NCBI GenBank assembly: GCA_030530775.1
Contig: JAUMUG010000002.1
Span: 1-64,000, forward strand
Direction of reading: 5' to 3'
Source: Lautropia sp.
GTDB taxonomy: Bacteria; Pseudomonadota; Gammaproteobacteria; Burkholderiales; Burkholderiaceae_E
DNA length: 64,000 nucleotides
Shown: positions 27,964-37,488 of the stretch, piece by piece
How positions within the stretch are numbered: the stretch's first letter is position 1
How the letters are laid out: each line of letters opens with the position of its first letter
Position numbers and translations under genes: made by a program
The notes under the pieces: generated by a model
The model's input: the letters and a program-made list of their open reading frames with translations, nothing else
What the model was told of the DNA's origin: nothing
Databases searched by the model: none

Positions 27964-28242
27964 TCGGCAAAGCCGCACGATGTGCGCCCCGGCCAACCGT
28001 GACGGCGCAAGGCACACCGACAGGAACCAGCCCGCTGCCCTGTCGGTATTCGTCTATCAGAGGAGAGGGGTCGAGAGATACAGGGACGGGACCGCATTCC
28101 CTCGCGGTCCCATCAGTTTTTTTGACACCGTGGCACCGCCCGCTAGAATCCCCTTCTTTTCGTCTTCCATCGACCATGCAGGTGCCTGGGACTGCAACCA
28201 TCATGCCGACGACATGAGCGGCGTGCGGTTTTCGTTCGATCC

Positions 28243-29115
28243 ATGCGCCCGGCACCGTCAGTCTCTGTCAACGTGAGCCGTCTACGCTTTTTTGAAAGCC
28301 GGCCGATTCTGCCCGGCTTCGGGTTGAGCTTCGGCATCAGTGTGCTCTATCTGCACCTGGTGATCCTGATCCCACTGGCGGCGCTGCTGTTCCACGCTGC
28401 CGATATGGGCTGGGCGCAGTATTGGGCCGCCATCTCCGACCCCCGGGTGGTGGCCAGCTACCGGGTCACGCTCGGCGGCGCACTGATCTCGACGGTCGTC
28501 GTCACGCTGATCGGCCTGTTGCTGGCCTGGGTGCTGACCCGCTATGAGTTTCCGGGCCGCCGGCTGCTCGACAGCCTGATCGACCTGCCCTTTGCCCTGC
28601 CCACGGCGGTGGCCGGCCTGACGCTGGCCACATTGCTGGCACCGGGTGGCTGGATTGGCCAGCTGTTTGCTCCCTGGGGCATCAAGATCGCCTACGCCTA
28701 CCCCGGTCTGGTGATCGCGATGATCTTCACCAGCATCCCCTTCATCGTCCGCACCGTGCAGCCGGTGCTCGAAGATCTCGGTCACGAAGTCGAGGAAGCA
28801 GCCGGCACGTTGGGCGCTTCACCCCGTCAGATCTTTCTGCGCGTCATCCTACCGGCCCTGGTGCCGGCACTGCTGGCTGGCGCCAGTCAAGCCTTCATCC
28901 GTAGCCTGGGCGAATTCGGTGCGGTGGTGATGATCGCCGGCAACATCCCCTTCCAGACCGAGATCACCTCACTGATGATCTTCGTGCGGCTGCAGGAATT
29001 CGATTACGCCGCCGCAGCCGCCATCGCCTCGGTGGTGCTGATCACGTCATTGACCCTGTTGTTCGGCCTGCAGCTGCTGCAGAGCCACCTGATGAGATGG
29101 CAGCGCAGCCGATGA
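28243..29115 (+). CDS. cysT: sulfate ABC transporter permease CysT
   Basis: Inner-membrane subunit of the sulfate importer (also called CysU), 290 residues with six membrane segments. It shows the EAA loop VEEAAGTLGASPRQIFLRVILP and the family segment IDLPFALPTAVAGLTLATL. The start at 28243 has no obvious ribosome site; a GTG eleven codons in is possible. The gene overlaps cysW by 19 bp. Confidence 0.94.
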   Translation: MRPAPSVSVNVSRLRFFESRPILPGFGLSFGISVLYLHLVILIPLAALLFHAADMGWAQYWAAISDPRVVASYRVTLGGALISTVVVTLIGLLLAWVLTRYEFPGRRLLDSLIDLPFALPTAVAGLTLATLLAPGGWIGQLFAPWGIKIAYAYPGLVIAMIFTSIPFIVRTVQPVLEDLGHEVEEAAGTLGASPRQIFLRVILPALVPALLAGASQAFIRSLGEFGAVVMIAGNIPFQTEITSLMIFVRLQEFDYAAAAAIASVVLITSLTLLFGLQLLQSHLMRWQRSR

Positions 29116-29951
29116 ACAGAACCACTGCCCATCCCCGCCGTCCGTCGACACCGCTGCAATGGCTGCTGCTGGCGCTCGGCGTGCTGACCGCCGGCGTGTT
29201 GCTGGTGCTGCCGCTGGTGCTGATTTTTGCCCAGGTGGCCAGTGGCGGCTTCGGCCTGCTCGTCGAGAACCTGTCGGCCGATTTTCTGCAGCACGCCCTC
29301 GGCCTGACGCTCATCACCACGCTGGCGACGATTCCGATCAATCTGGCTTTCGGCCTGCTGTTTGCCTGGTGTGTGGTGCACTTCCGCTTCAAGGGCCGGC
29401 GGCTACTGATGTCGCTGATCGATATCCCCTATGCCACCTCGCCGGTGGTGGCGGGCCTCTGCTATCTGCTGCTCTATGGTGCTGAATCCCGGCTGGGCGA
29501 ATTTCTGTCCGAACACGACATCCAACTGATGTTTGCCTGGCCAGGCATTCTGATGGTGACGATCTTCGTGACCTCACCCTATGTGGCACGGCTGTTGATT
29601 CCGTTGATGCAGACCCAGGGCGACGAGGAGGAGCAGGCTGCACTGTTGCTCGGTGCCAGCGGCTGGAAGATCTTCTGGCGTATCAGCCTACCCAAGATCC
29701 GTTGGGCACTGCTGTACGGCATCATGATCACCAACGCCCGTGCCGTCGGTGAATTCGGAGCGGTGTCGGTGGTGTCGGGCGCCACCATCAACCAAACGCT
29801 GACACTGCCGTTGCTGGTGGAACAGCTGAACAACGACTACAAGACGGCGGCCGCCTTCACCGCCGCTTCGCTGCTGGCGCTGATGGCTCTGCTGACGCTG
29901 GTACTGAAGACCTGGCTGGAAAAGAAACAGCCGAACGTGATGCGGCGCTGA
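29097..29951 (+). CDS. cysW: sulfate ABC transporter permease CysW
   Basis: Second permease of the sulfate importer, 284 residues with six membrane segments. Motifs include IDIPYATSPVVAGLCYLLLY, EEQAALLLGASGWKIFWRI (EAA loop) and TNARAVGEFGAVSVVSG. The start overlaps cysT by 19 bp, implying translational coupling. Here cysA does not follow; the next gene is a TerC-family protein. Confidence 0.95.
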   Translation: MAAQPMNRTTAHPRRPSTPLQWLLLALGVLTAGVLLVLPLVLIFAQVASGGFGLLVENLSADFLQHALGLTLITTLATIPINLAFGLLFAWCVVHFRFKGRRLLMSLIDIPYATSPVVAGLCYLLLYGAESRLGEFLSEHDIQLMFAWPGILMVTIFVTSPYVARLLIPLMQTQGDEEEQAALLLGASGWKIFWRISLPKIRWALLYGIMITNARAVGEFGAVSVVSGATINQTLTLPLLVEQLNNDYKTAAAFTAASLLALMALLTLVLKTWLEKKQPNVMRR

Positions 29952-30164
29952 CCACCGGATGGGCTCATGATCTGCGCCGGTTCATGGTCTGCGCCATGAC
30001 GCTTCGGATCGAACACGGATTGCCCCCGGCGGGAGCGTTTTCCGGCTTCATGATGACTTTATGATTTCTGTGGCACCGGCTCTTCATCGAGCAGATGCCC
30101 GGAAAATGCGGGTTACACTGTTTGGTTCGAGTATTTTTCGCTATTGCGCGCTTCGGAGTCACGC

Positions 30165-30884
30165 ATGGATTTAACCTCCCCTGCCTTTTGGGTTGCCGTT
30201 GGGCAGATCATTCTCATCGACATTCTGCTGGGTGGTGACAACGCCGTCGTCATCGCACTGGCAGTCCGCAAGCTCGAACCGGCCAAACGCCGGCTGGGCA
30301 TCATCTGGGGCACCGTCGGTGCCATCGGTCTGCGGGTCCTGCTGATCGTCTTCGCGCTGGCACTGCTGCAGATTCCCTACCTGAAGCTGGTGGGTGGCGT
30401 GCTGCTGCTGTGGATCGGCACCAAACTGCTGGTGCCGGAACACGACGAGGGCCACGAGAACATCACGAGTTCCGACCGGCTCTGGATCGCGGTGCGCACC
30501 GTGATCGTCGCCGATCTGGTGATGAGCATCGACAACGTGATCGCCATTGCCGGTGCCGCGCAGACGGCGGGCAATGGCCATGAGATTCCACTGGTGATCT
30601 TCGGTCTGCTGGTTTCGGTGCCGATCATCATCTGGGGCAGCCAGCTGGTCGTCAAGCTGATGGACCGCTTCCCGATCGTCATCACCTTGGGGGCCATGCT
30701 ACTGGGCTGGATCGCCGGTGGCATGGTCGTGACCGACTTGGCGGTCAAAGATTGGGTCGATCCCTACCTGCCGCATGCCAAATGGATTGCCGAAGTGACC
30801 GGCGCGCTGCTGGTGCTGATCATCGGCCAGGTCATGACCCGCAGGATCAAGCGGAAAAAAATCGACCCGCCGGCTGCTCACTGA
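30165..30884 (+). CDS. TerC/YjbE-family integral membrane protein
   Basis: A 239-residue protein with about seven membrane helices and two conserved acidic motifs, ILIDILLGGDNAVVIA and DLVMSIDNVIAIAGAA, which mark the TerC superfamily. Short members of this type are linked with manganese efflux or metal loading of exported proteins in some bacteria. The start at 30165 follows ggag by 6 nt. The upstream region was searched by eye for a yybP-ykoY manganese riboswitch and none was seen. Confidence 0.9.
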   Translation: MDLTSPAFWVAVGQIILIDILLGGDNAVVIALAVRKLEPAKRRLGIIWGTVGAIGLRVLLIVFALALLQIPYLKLVGGVLLLWIGTKLLVPEHDEGHENITSSDRLWIAVRTVIVADLVMSIDNVIAIAGAAQTAGNGHEIPLVIFGLLVSVPIIIWGSQLVVKLMDRFPIVITLGAMLLGWIAGGMVVTDLAVKDWVDPYLPHAKWIAEVTGALLVLIIGQVMTRRIKRKKIDPPAAH

Positions 30885-31131
30885 CCCGCCGCATCAGACC
30901 GACGATCCGGCCCATGAAGAACGGGCCGACGAGCGCCGGGACTCGCCCCTGGCTCCCGGCACCGGCCTGGATCGCCGGCCGCCGGTCGTGAACCTGGTCG
31001 TCGTGACCGCTGACATCCGCCGCGCCGGCAAACCTCGGTTTGCCGCGGCTGCACGACGAAGTTGATCAGGCTCATGATCGATGAGCCGATGAATTGGCTA
31101 CCATGCCCGAAATCCTGGATGTCCATCTCCC

Positions 31132-32370
31132 ATGCTGCTCAACATCGAAGAACCCGTCCCCTCCAGTCGCGCGCCCAGCTGGCGCGCTTTCCTCGAACTC
31201 GGGTTCCGGCCGCTCTACATCGCCGGCTGCGCCTGGGCACTGATCTCGATCCTGCTGTGGCTCTATTTCCCCTGGACACTGCAGGGCACGATGGGCGGTC
31301 TGTTCTGGCATGCCCACGAAATGCTCTGGGGTTTCATCATCACCATTGCCGTCGGCTTTCTGTTCACCGCCGGCGCCACCTGGACCGGTATCACCCCGAT
31401 CGAGGGTCGGCCACTGGCCATCGTCTGCCTGCTGTGGCTGTTGGCTCGTATCGGCTATCTGATCCCGACCAACGGTGCCTTCTGGACCGCTGTGGTGGCT
31501 GAAAGCCTGTTCTTCGGCTGGGCCGCGGTGGCCATGGGCAACAGCATCTATCGCGCCCGCAGCCAGCGCAACTACGGCATTCCGCTGATGCTGCTGCTGA
31601 TGGCGGCCGCCAACCTGGCTTTTCTGCTGGCGGTCTGGGAAGGAGACTACGAGCGGATCATGGCGTACTTCCAGACTGGCATGATCGCCATGGCGGTGGT
31701 GGCACTGCTGGTGGCCCGCCGGGTGATTCCCTTCTTTGCCATGCGGGCGATAGCCGGGCTGACGATCCCGATGCACCTGAAAACCGGCCACTGGCAGCTG
31801 GCCGCCGCCGTGGCGGCCATCGCCTTCGGATTGCTGCAATGGCCGGTACCGGCAGCGCTGTGCCTGACTGTCTCGGGCGCGCTGGCGCTGTGGCAATGGT
31901 TCAGCTGGCAGCCGCTGGCTTCGCGCCGCAAACCCATTCTGTGGATTCTGTACGCCGGCTACTTCTGGCTGGGCATCGGCCTGTTGGCCGCCGCCGTGCA
32001 GATTCTCGGCTGGGCCGAACGCCCGGTGTGGGCGGTGCATCTGATCGGCATCGGCGGGTTTTCGGTGCTGATCATCGGTATGGTGACCCGCACTGCGCTG
32101 GGACACTTGGGCCGAGCGCTGCAGACCGACCGCAGTATGTCGATCAGCTATGGGCTGGTGCTGATCGCCCTACTGTTGCGCCTGCTGGCGCTGGTGTTCG
32201 AGCCGCCACTGACGACACCGATGCTGCACACCTCGGGCCTGGCCTGGATGCTGGCCTTCGGGCTTTACCTGTGGCGCTTCGTACCGATGCTGATCCGCCC
32301 CCGCGTCGACGAACCACTGTCGGCCAAGAAGCACCCGATCATCCGGCCGAAGGTCGAGGCGGGGAAATGA
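31132..32370 (+). CDS. nnrS: NnrS family protein
   Basis: Integral membrane heme/copper protein of 412 residues with about twelve helices. Conserved features are LGFRPLYIAGCAWALIS, FWHAHEMLWGF (histidines likely binding heme) and GFSVLIIGMVTRTALGHLGR. NnrS proteins protect cells from nitric-oxide stress. No denitrification genes lie nearby, so the NO source may be external. Confidence 0.93.
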   Translation: MLLNIEEPVPSSRAPSWRAFLELGFRPLYIAGCAWALISILLWLYFPWTLQGTMGGLFWHAHEMLWGFIITIAVGFLFTAGATWTGITPIEGRPLAIVCLLWLLARIGYLIPTNGAFWTAVVAESLFFGWAAVAMGNSIYRARSQRNYGIPLMLLLMAAANLAFLLAVWEGDYERIMAYFQTGMIAMAVVALLVARRVIPFFAMRAIAGLTIPMHLKTGHWQLAAAVAAIAFGLLQWPVPAALCLTVSGALALWQWFSWQPLASRRKPILWILYAGYFWLGIGLLAAAVQILGWAERPVWAVHLIGIGGFSVLIIGMVTRTALGHLGRALQTDRSMSISYGLVLIALLLRLLALVFEPPLTTPMLHTSGLAWMLAFGLYLWRFVPMLIRPRVDEPLSAKKHPIIRPKVEAGK

Positions 32371-32373
32371 GCA

Positions 32374-32727
32374 TCAGCGCACTTTGACAGCCGTGCCGCT
32401 GACGGCGACCATCATCATGCCATTGGTTTCACCCAACACTTCGTAGTCGAAGTCGACACCGATGACGCCATTGGCACCCAACTCCCTGGCGCTGGAAATC
32501 ATCTCGTCCAGCGCAGCCTGACGGGCACCAGCCAGCGCCCGTTCGTAGCCACCGGCCCGGCCACCGACCACATCGCGCACCGAGGCGAACATGTCACGAA
32601 AGATGTTGGCACCGATCACCGCTTCGCCACTGACGATGCCCAGATACTCGGTCACCTTGCCCGGATCGGCAGGACTGACGGTGGCCAGAAAGAAATCCTT
32701 GTCGTTCTTGCGAGAAAACCAACCCAT
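32374..32727 (-). CDS. YbjQ/UPF0145 family protein
   Basis: A 117-residue cytoplasmic protein of the YbjQ (heavy-metal-binding-like, DUF74) family, with [23 protein letters not shown] and [18 protein letters not shown]. Members form pentamers of unknown function. The start at 32727 has a perfect GGAGGTG 6 nt upstream; a longer frame from 32853 is unlikely. The stop lies 4 bp from the end of the convergent nnrS. Confidence 0.9.
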   Translation of the reverse strand: MGWFSRKNDKDFFLATVSPADPGKVTEYLGIVSGEAVIGANIFRDMFASVRDVVGGRAGGYERALAGARQAALDEMISSARELGANGVIGVDFDYEVLGETNGMMMVAVSGTAVKVR

Positions 32728-32948
32728 GAAGCACCTCCGTTGAGATCGGGCCAGGAAAGAGAATCCGGTGAAGCGATACACCATCCACACGGCAGCGGCT
32801 GCGCCGCACCCGTGACGGTTCAGCGTGCGCTCCCTCGATGCGTTTCCTATCATGCGTCACATCAGAAAACGGCCTGCCGCCCATCCATGCGGGACGGGCA
32901 ACGGCAGGCCGATGCTATCACCGATGCGCGGGAGGAAGTGCCCGTCGA

Positions 32949-33635
32949 TCAGCGCTTGTCGAGTCGTCGGGAAACGTGATTGCCGACGGTCTGGATCAGC
33001 TGGACCAGAATCACCAGGATGGCGACGGTCAGCAACATGACCTCGGTCTGAAAACGATAGTATCCATAGCGGATGGCCAGATCGCCGATACCACCGGCAC
33101 CGACCACACCGGCCACCGCCGAATAGGACAGGAAGCTGATACTGAGCACCACCATCGCCTGCACGATGCCCGAACGTGCCTCGACCAGCAGCACCCGCCA
33201 GATGATCTGGCGCTCACTGGCTCCCATTGCATGCGCCGCTTCGATGACACCACGCGGCACTTCGCGCAGATTCTGTTCCACCAGCCGGGCAAAGTACGGA
33301 ATGGCGGCCACCGACAGCGGTACCGAGGCGGCCAACGGGCCGATCGATGAGCCCACCAGAAAACGCGTGACCGGCACCAGCGCCACCAGCAGAATGATGA
33401 AGGGGAAGGAACGGATCATGTTGACCAGCCAGCCCACCACCCCGTACAGCCAGCGGTTCTCGAGCGACTGACCCGGGCTGAGCAGAAACAGCCAGATGCC
33501 CAGCGGCCCACCCAACAGCAGCGCGGCACTCAGACCGATGCCCAGCATCAGAAAAGTCTGGCCGATGGCCACCCACAACTCGGGCAGCACCGCCACGATC
33601 GAGGCCCAACTCTCGGCCCAGTCCACCTCAGACAT
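32949..33635 (-). CDS. metI: D-methionine ABC transporter permease
   Basis: Inner-membrane subunit, 228 residues with five to six helices. The family signatures are NMIRSFPFIILLVALVP and EVPRGVIEAAHAMGAS (the EAA loop that contacts MetN). It overlaps metN by 8 bp. No MetQ binding-protein gene follows; the next gene is YbjQ 221 bp away. Confidence 0.93.
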   Translation of the reverse strand: MSEVDWAESWASIVAVLPELWVAIGQTFLMLGIGLSAALLLGGPLGIWLFLLSPGQSLENRWLYGVVGWLVNMIRSFPFIILLVALVPVTRFLVGSSIGPLAASVPLSVAAIPYFARLVEQNLREVPRGVIEAAHAMGASERQIIWRVLLVEARSGIVQAMVVLSISFLSYSAVAGVVGAGGIGDLAIRYGYYRFQTEVMLLTVAILVILVQLIQTVGNHVSRRLDKR

Positions 33636-34470
33636 CGCTTGCTCCCCCTGCGGTCCCGGCCGTCCCCACCGCCTTGTGTGCTTCCCTGGCTGCAGCGTTC
33701 TGAATCAGCATGGTCAGTTCACGCCCCAGACCAGACACCGGCTTGAGCGCCTGCACATCGTTCAGGTCCATCTGCTCGACCATCAACCCGGCCTCGAGCA
33801 CGGCCACCTGCCGGCACAGCGCCTGCACCACCGACAGCTCGTGGGTGACGATGACGATCGTGACGCCAAGCCGCTGATTGATTTCCTTCAACGTCGCCAG
33901 CACCGAGCGGGTGGTTTCGGCATCCAGCGCCGAAGTAGGCTCATCGCAGAGCAGCACACTGGGCCTTGGCGCCAACGCCCGGGCGATGGCCACACGCTGC
34001 TTCTGTCCACCCGATAGCTGGGCCGGGTAGGAATCGAGCTTGTCGGCCAAGCCGACGACCCCGATGCATTCACGCACGCGTTCACCGATCTGGGCCCGGC
34101 TGTGGCCACCATGGATGCGCAACGGAAAAGCCACATTGTCGAAGACGGTGGCGTTCTGCAGCAGATTGAACTGCTGGAAGATCATGCCGATCTTCTGCCG
34201 GGCCGCGCGCAGCTGCGCTTTGTCGAGCGCCGTCAGTTCCTGTCCGGCCACGAAAACCCGGCCGCTGTCGGGCCGCTCCAGTAGATTGATCAGCCGCAAC
34301 AGTGTCGATTTGCCTGCACCGCTGCGGCCGATCAAGCCCATGGCGTCACCTTGATTGACGACCAGCGACACCTCTCGCAAGGCATCGAAGCTTTCCTGAT
34401 CCGGCAGGCTGAACGACTTGCACAACTTCTCCAGCCGGATCAACGGGGTACCCGGGTTATTGTCTGCCAA
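33628..34470 (-). CDS. metN: methionine ABC transporter ATP-binding protein, short form
   Basis: ATPase subunit, 280 residues. It has Walker [11 protein letters not shown]-loop MIFQQFNLL, signature LSGGQKQR, Walker [12 protein letters not shown] and H-loop VTHELSVV. It begins with TTG at 34470, supported by ggagg about 9 nt upstream. MetN proteins are usually about 340 residues with a C-terminal ligand-sensing (NIL/ACT-like) domain that shuts transport when methionine is high. That domain is missing; the chain ends soon after the ATPase fold in a low-complexity tail. A hairpin precedes the ribosome site. Confidence 0.9.
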   Translation of the reverse strand: MADNNPGTPLIRLEKLCKSFSLPDQESFDALREVSLVVNQGDAMGLIGRSGAGKSTLLRLINLLERPDSGRVFVAGQELTALDKAQLRAARQKIGMIFQQFNLLQNATVFDNVAFPLRIHGGHSRAQIGERVRECIGVVGLADKLDSYPAQLSGGQKQRVAIARALAPRPSVLLCDEPTSALDAETTRSVLATLKEINQRLGVTIVIVTHELSVVQALCRQVAVLEAGLMVEQMDLNDVQALKPVSGLGRELTMLIQNAAAREAHKAVGTAGTAGGASDV

Positions 34471-34492
34471 CGAAAGATCCTCCGCCCTCTGC

Positions 34493-34526
34493 GAATCCTC
34501 TGAAGACGGCTGCGATCAGAGGATTC
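34493..34526 (-). promoter_or_regulatory. inverted repeat in metN leader
   Basis: An 11-bp perfect inverted repeat, gaatcctctga (34493-34503) and tcagaggattc (34516-34526), with a 12-nt spacer. It lies 5-10 nt upstream of the metN ribosome site, so it could act as an operator or an RNA hairpin that controls translation. It matches no SAM riboswitch I know. Confidence 0.5.
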
Positions 34527-34705
34527 CGAATGTGCCACCGGCGCTACGGTTCGGACAGCCCGGCGTGCGACGAATTGGGTGATGTTAACGCATGCACATC
34601 CCGACCCGGAGGCGCAGATGCCTTTGGACATACTGAATCGAACGGGATTCCAGACGGAAGAATCCGGCGGATGAAGTGTCGCGGTCTCGGAGCCCGACCT
34701 GCGGC

Positions 34706-35224
34706 TCAGCGCAGAGAGTCGATCTCCCGCTTGAGCGACGACACGTTGCCTTCGGTCTGGATCAACTCGTTCCGCAGGCGCTGCACTCGCTCCGTATAGG
34801 CCTGATAGCTGCTTTCCCCGGGCTGACGCTCGGGCTCGCCATCGTTGTAGCGGGTCCGCACCTCTTCCAGGCGCTTCTGCTCGCGAGCCAGCTCGTCTTC
34901 CAGAATGCGACGCCGATCGGAATCGCGGACACGCTGCTGGCCATTGCCGACTTTGGTGCCTTCACGGCTGCGGCCGGCCGCCGTCGGCGATACCGGCAAC
35001 TTGTCGGCCGGAACACTGTTGATCGGTGGCAGATCGAGCAATTTGCAACCCTTGCCCGGCGCATTCTGAAACAACGGTGTGCCATCCGGACCATCGCAAC
35101 GATAGACCTTGGTGGCCGATTGAGCCGACGCCGTCGGGGACAGCATGGCAGATACCGACAGCACAGCCAGCAGCGCCAGCCCACGGCCAGCCTCCTGCAC
35201 AACAGATTTCTTGGGCAGATCCAT
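34706..35224 (-). CDS. exported DUF4124-like coiled-coil protein
   Basis: A 172-residue protein with a signal peptide (GLALLAVLSVSAMLSPTASA) and a short DUF4124-like segment (KVYRCDGPDGTPLFQNAPGKG). The C-terminal half is an Arg/Glu-rich coiled coil (RRRILEDELAREQKRLEEVR and ERVQRLRNELIQ). It is probably periplasmic, function unknown. It lies downstream of glnA on the same strand; a DUF4124 gene after glnA occurs in other Burkholderiales, where ntrBC often follows, but here metNI comes next. The start at 35224 is fixed by the signal peptide. Confidence 0.78.
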   Translation of the reverse strand: MDLPKKSVVQEAGRGLALLAVLSVSAMLSPTASAQSATKVYRCDGPDGTPLFQNAPGKGCKLLDLPPINSVPADKLPVSPTAAGRSREGTKVGNGQQRVRDSDRRRILEDELAREQKRLEEVRTRYNDGEPERQPGESSYQAYTERVQRLRNELIQTEGNVSSLKREIDSLR

Positions 35225-35617
35225 ACACACTCGACGATTGATCCGGGAAGCATGGCCCGGCGGGCCGGGCGGTCGAAGATCGCGGTCGGTTTGCTGCCGC
35301 AGGCCTGTCTGCCGCCCTGACCCGATGGGCCCGATTCCGTCAAGTCTACCGTCAAAGCCTGCTGCCGGCCGGCCACCGATGGGATGCACACAACGCCCTG
35401 GCGCCCCGTGGCACCGCTCATCGGCCCACGATCCGACAATCGGTTCCCGCCCCGGCCCCGGACACCCGGGAACGGGCGCCCGAGCCGGCCGTTCCCGATG
35501 GGCAGGACTCCGGCCCCGGGACCAGCGCCCCCGGAAGCTCATCATCATGACGATCCACGACGATGCCGAGCCGCCGGCAACCCCAGCACAATCCCGACGG
35601 CCGAAGCCCGGGCGGAA
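35225..35617. other. intergenic stretch between glnA and DUF4124 gene
   Basis: A 393-bp GC-rich gap with several short palindromes (for example gcccggcgggccgggc near 35256-35271) that may terminate glnA or lead the next gene. No reading frame with a recognisable product was found. Confidence 0.4.
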
Positions 35618-37033
35618 TCAGCACGAGTAGTACATATCGAACTCGACCGGATGCGGCGTCATCCGCAGGCGGGTGACTTCGGCCATCTTCAGCGCAATGA
35701 AGGCGTCGATGAAATCGTTGCTGAACACGCCGCCGCGAGTCAGAAACTCGCGGTCCCGGTCCAGCGCTTGCAGCGCCTGATCGAGCGAATGGCAGACGGT
35801 CGGAATCTTCGCGTCTTCTTCGGGCGGCAGATCGTAGAGATTCTTCTCGGCCGGGTCGCCTGGGTGAATCCTGTTCTGCACCCCGTCCAGTCCGGCCATC
35901 ATCAGCGCGGCAAACGCCAGATACGGATTGGCCACCGGGTCCGGGAAACGGGCCTCGATACGGCGTGCCTTCGGATTGGTGACAAAGGGAATCCGGATCG
36001 AAGCAGAGCGATTACGGGCAGAGTAGGCCAGCTTGACCGGAGCCTCATAGTGCGGCACCAGACGCTTGTAAGAGTTGGTGCTGGGATTGGTGATGGCGTT
36101 CAGCGCACGGGCGTGCTTGATGATGCCACCGATGTAGTAGAGCGCGAAGTCCGACAGACCCGCGTACTTGTCACCGGCGAACAGATTCACGCCGTCCTTC
36201 CAGATCGACTGGTGCACGTGCATGCCCGAACCATTGTCGCCCACCATCGGCTTCGGCATGAAGGTCACGGTCTTGCCGTAAGCATGGGCCACACTGCGGA
36301 TCACGTACTTCATGCGCTGCAGCCAGTCGGCACGCTCGACCATCGGCGCGAACTTGGTGCCGATTTCACACTGACCGGCACCGGCCACCTCGTGGTGATG
36401 CACCTCGACCGGCACGCCCATCTGCTCGAGAATCAGCACCATTTCCGAGCGCATGTCCTGGAAGGAGTCGACCGGCGACACCGGTAGATAGCCCCCCTTG
36501 AGGCCCGGACGATGGCCGCTGTTGAAGCCGTTGACCAGCTTGTCGCTGGACCAATGGGCCTCCTCGGATTCGATCCTGAAAGCATTGCCCGACATGTCGT
36601 CACGCCAGGTCACCGAATCGAAGATGAAAAATTCCGGCTCGGGACCGACATAGACCACATCACCGATGCCAGAAGCCTGCAGATAGGCTTCGGCACGACG
36701 GGCCAGTGAACGCGGATCGCGATCATAGCCCTGGCCCTCGCCCGGTTCGACCACATCACAGGTCAGGATCAGCGTGGCCTCCTCACGGAAAGGGTCCATC
36801 ACGGCGGTGTTCGGGTCGGGCATCAGTAGCATGTCGGAAGCCTGCACCCCTTTCCAGCCCCCCATCGAAGAGCCGTCGAATGCCTGCCCATCGGAGAAAG
36901 TGTCTTCGGTGAAGTGAGAAATCGGCACCGTGATGTGATTCTCTCTGCCCCCCACGTCCGTAAAGCGCAGATCAACGAACTTGACTTCGTTGTCGGCGAT
37001 TTTCTTCATTACATCCTTGGCAGTCATTGCCAT
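35618..37033 (-). CDS. glnA: glutamine synthetase, type I
   Basis: Assimilates ammonia into glutamine; 471 residues, GSI-beta size. It shows [17 protein letters not shown], the metal/substrate block [19 protein letters not shown]-site [16 protein letters not shown], and the adenylylation segment NLYDLPPEE with its conserved tyrosine. That predicts control by GlnE adenylylation. The start at 37033 has AGGAGAG upstream; longer in-frame starts to 37120 would run through the -12 promoter element. A sigma-54 promoter and NtrC site lie upstream. No ntrBC genes are adjacent. Confidence 0.97.
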   Translation of the reverse strand: MAMTAKDVMKKIADNEVKFVDLRFTDVGGRENHITVPISHFTEDTFSDGQAFDGSSMGGWKGVQASDMLLMPDPNTAVMDPFREEATLILTCDVVEPGEGQGYDRDPRSLARRAEAYLQASGIGDVVYVGPEPEFFIFDSVTWRDDMSGNAFRIESEEAHWSSDKLVNGFNSGHRPGLKGGYLPVSPVDSFQDMRSEMVLILEQMGVPVEVHHHEVAGAGQCEIGTKFAPMVERADWLQRMKYVIRSVAHAYGKTVTFMPKPMVGDNGSGMHVHQSIWKDGVNLFAGDKYAGLSDFALYYIGGIIKHARALNAITNPSTNSYKRLVPHYEAPVKLAYSARNRSASIRIPFVTNPKARRIEARFPDPVANPYLAFAALMMAGLDGVQNRIHPGDPAEKNLYDLPPEEDAKIPTVCHSLDQALQALDRDREFLTRGGVFSNDFIDAFIALKMAEVTRLRMTPHPVEFDMYYSC

Positions 37034-37119
37034 GCTCGAACTCTCCTGTCGACGTTCAATCAATTGCCGGTCTTCTATCCGGCCGGGCCAGCCCCCGGCG
37101 AGCCCATGAACCTTCATCA

Positions 37120-37135
37120 AGCAAGAAGCGTGTCA
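37120..37135 (-). promoter_or_regulatory. sigma-54 promoter of glnA
   Basis: Minus-strand TGACACG-cttc-TTGCT matches the -24/-12 consensus TGGCACG-N4-TTGCW with one mismatch at the second base. The predicted transcription start is near 37108, about 75 nt before the glnA start codon. Confidence 0.8.
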
Positions 37136-37232
37136 GCTCATTCAATTGCTGCACGGGAAAATCGCTTCCTGCACCCTGTATCACCGCCCCCTCGCCGGCA
37201 GCGCGCCTTTGGGTGCATCATCATCCCACGAC

Positions 37233-37251
37233 TTGCACCTTCCCGGTGCAA
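37233..37251. promoter_or_regulatory. NtrC binding site upstream of glnA
   Basis: Perfect palindrome ttgcacc-ttccc-ggtgcaa, matching the NtrC consensus TGCACC-N5-GGTGCA. Its centre is about 130 bp upstream of the predicted sigma-54 start, a normal enhancer distance. Confidence 0.8.
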
Positions 37252-37488
37252 TGTACCCACAAGAAACCACGATCCGATGTCACCGGATGCCGGCCGTCCG
37301 GGGCCGAGACGTGCGTGCAACCCGCTCCATACCCGGCCATACCCGGCCCACGCCCTCCGCCATACCATACCCAGGCACCCCGCATCGCACGTCGGATGCT
37401 CCCGGTTCCGAGGGTTCCATGCTGCCCCCGGCCCGGACATCCCGCGCACCATACGCCGACGGGACGGACCACGACGGCACCGGGAGAC

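Larger units (their letters stand above)
37034..37488. other. glnA control region, no gene
   Basis: A 455-bp gap between hemW and glnA (same strand). It contains the sigma-54 promoter and NtrC site listed separately. A half-site gggtgcat (37211-37218) may be a second, weaker NtrC site. The rest shows no supported coding sequence. Confidence 0.6.

Noticed and set aside
29952-30164. yybP-ykoY manganese riboswitch before the TerC-family gene
   Set aside because: Looked for because such genes often have one; the conserved purine-rich loops were not found.
34471-34705. SAM riboswitch before metN
   Set aside because: Only a simple 11-bp inverted repeat is present; no SAM-I/II/IV-type conserved core was recognised.
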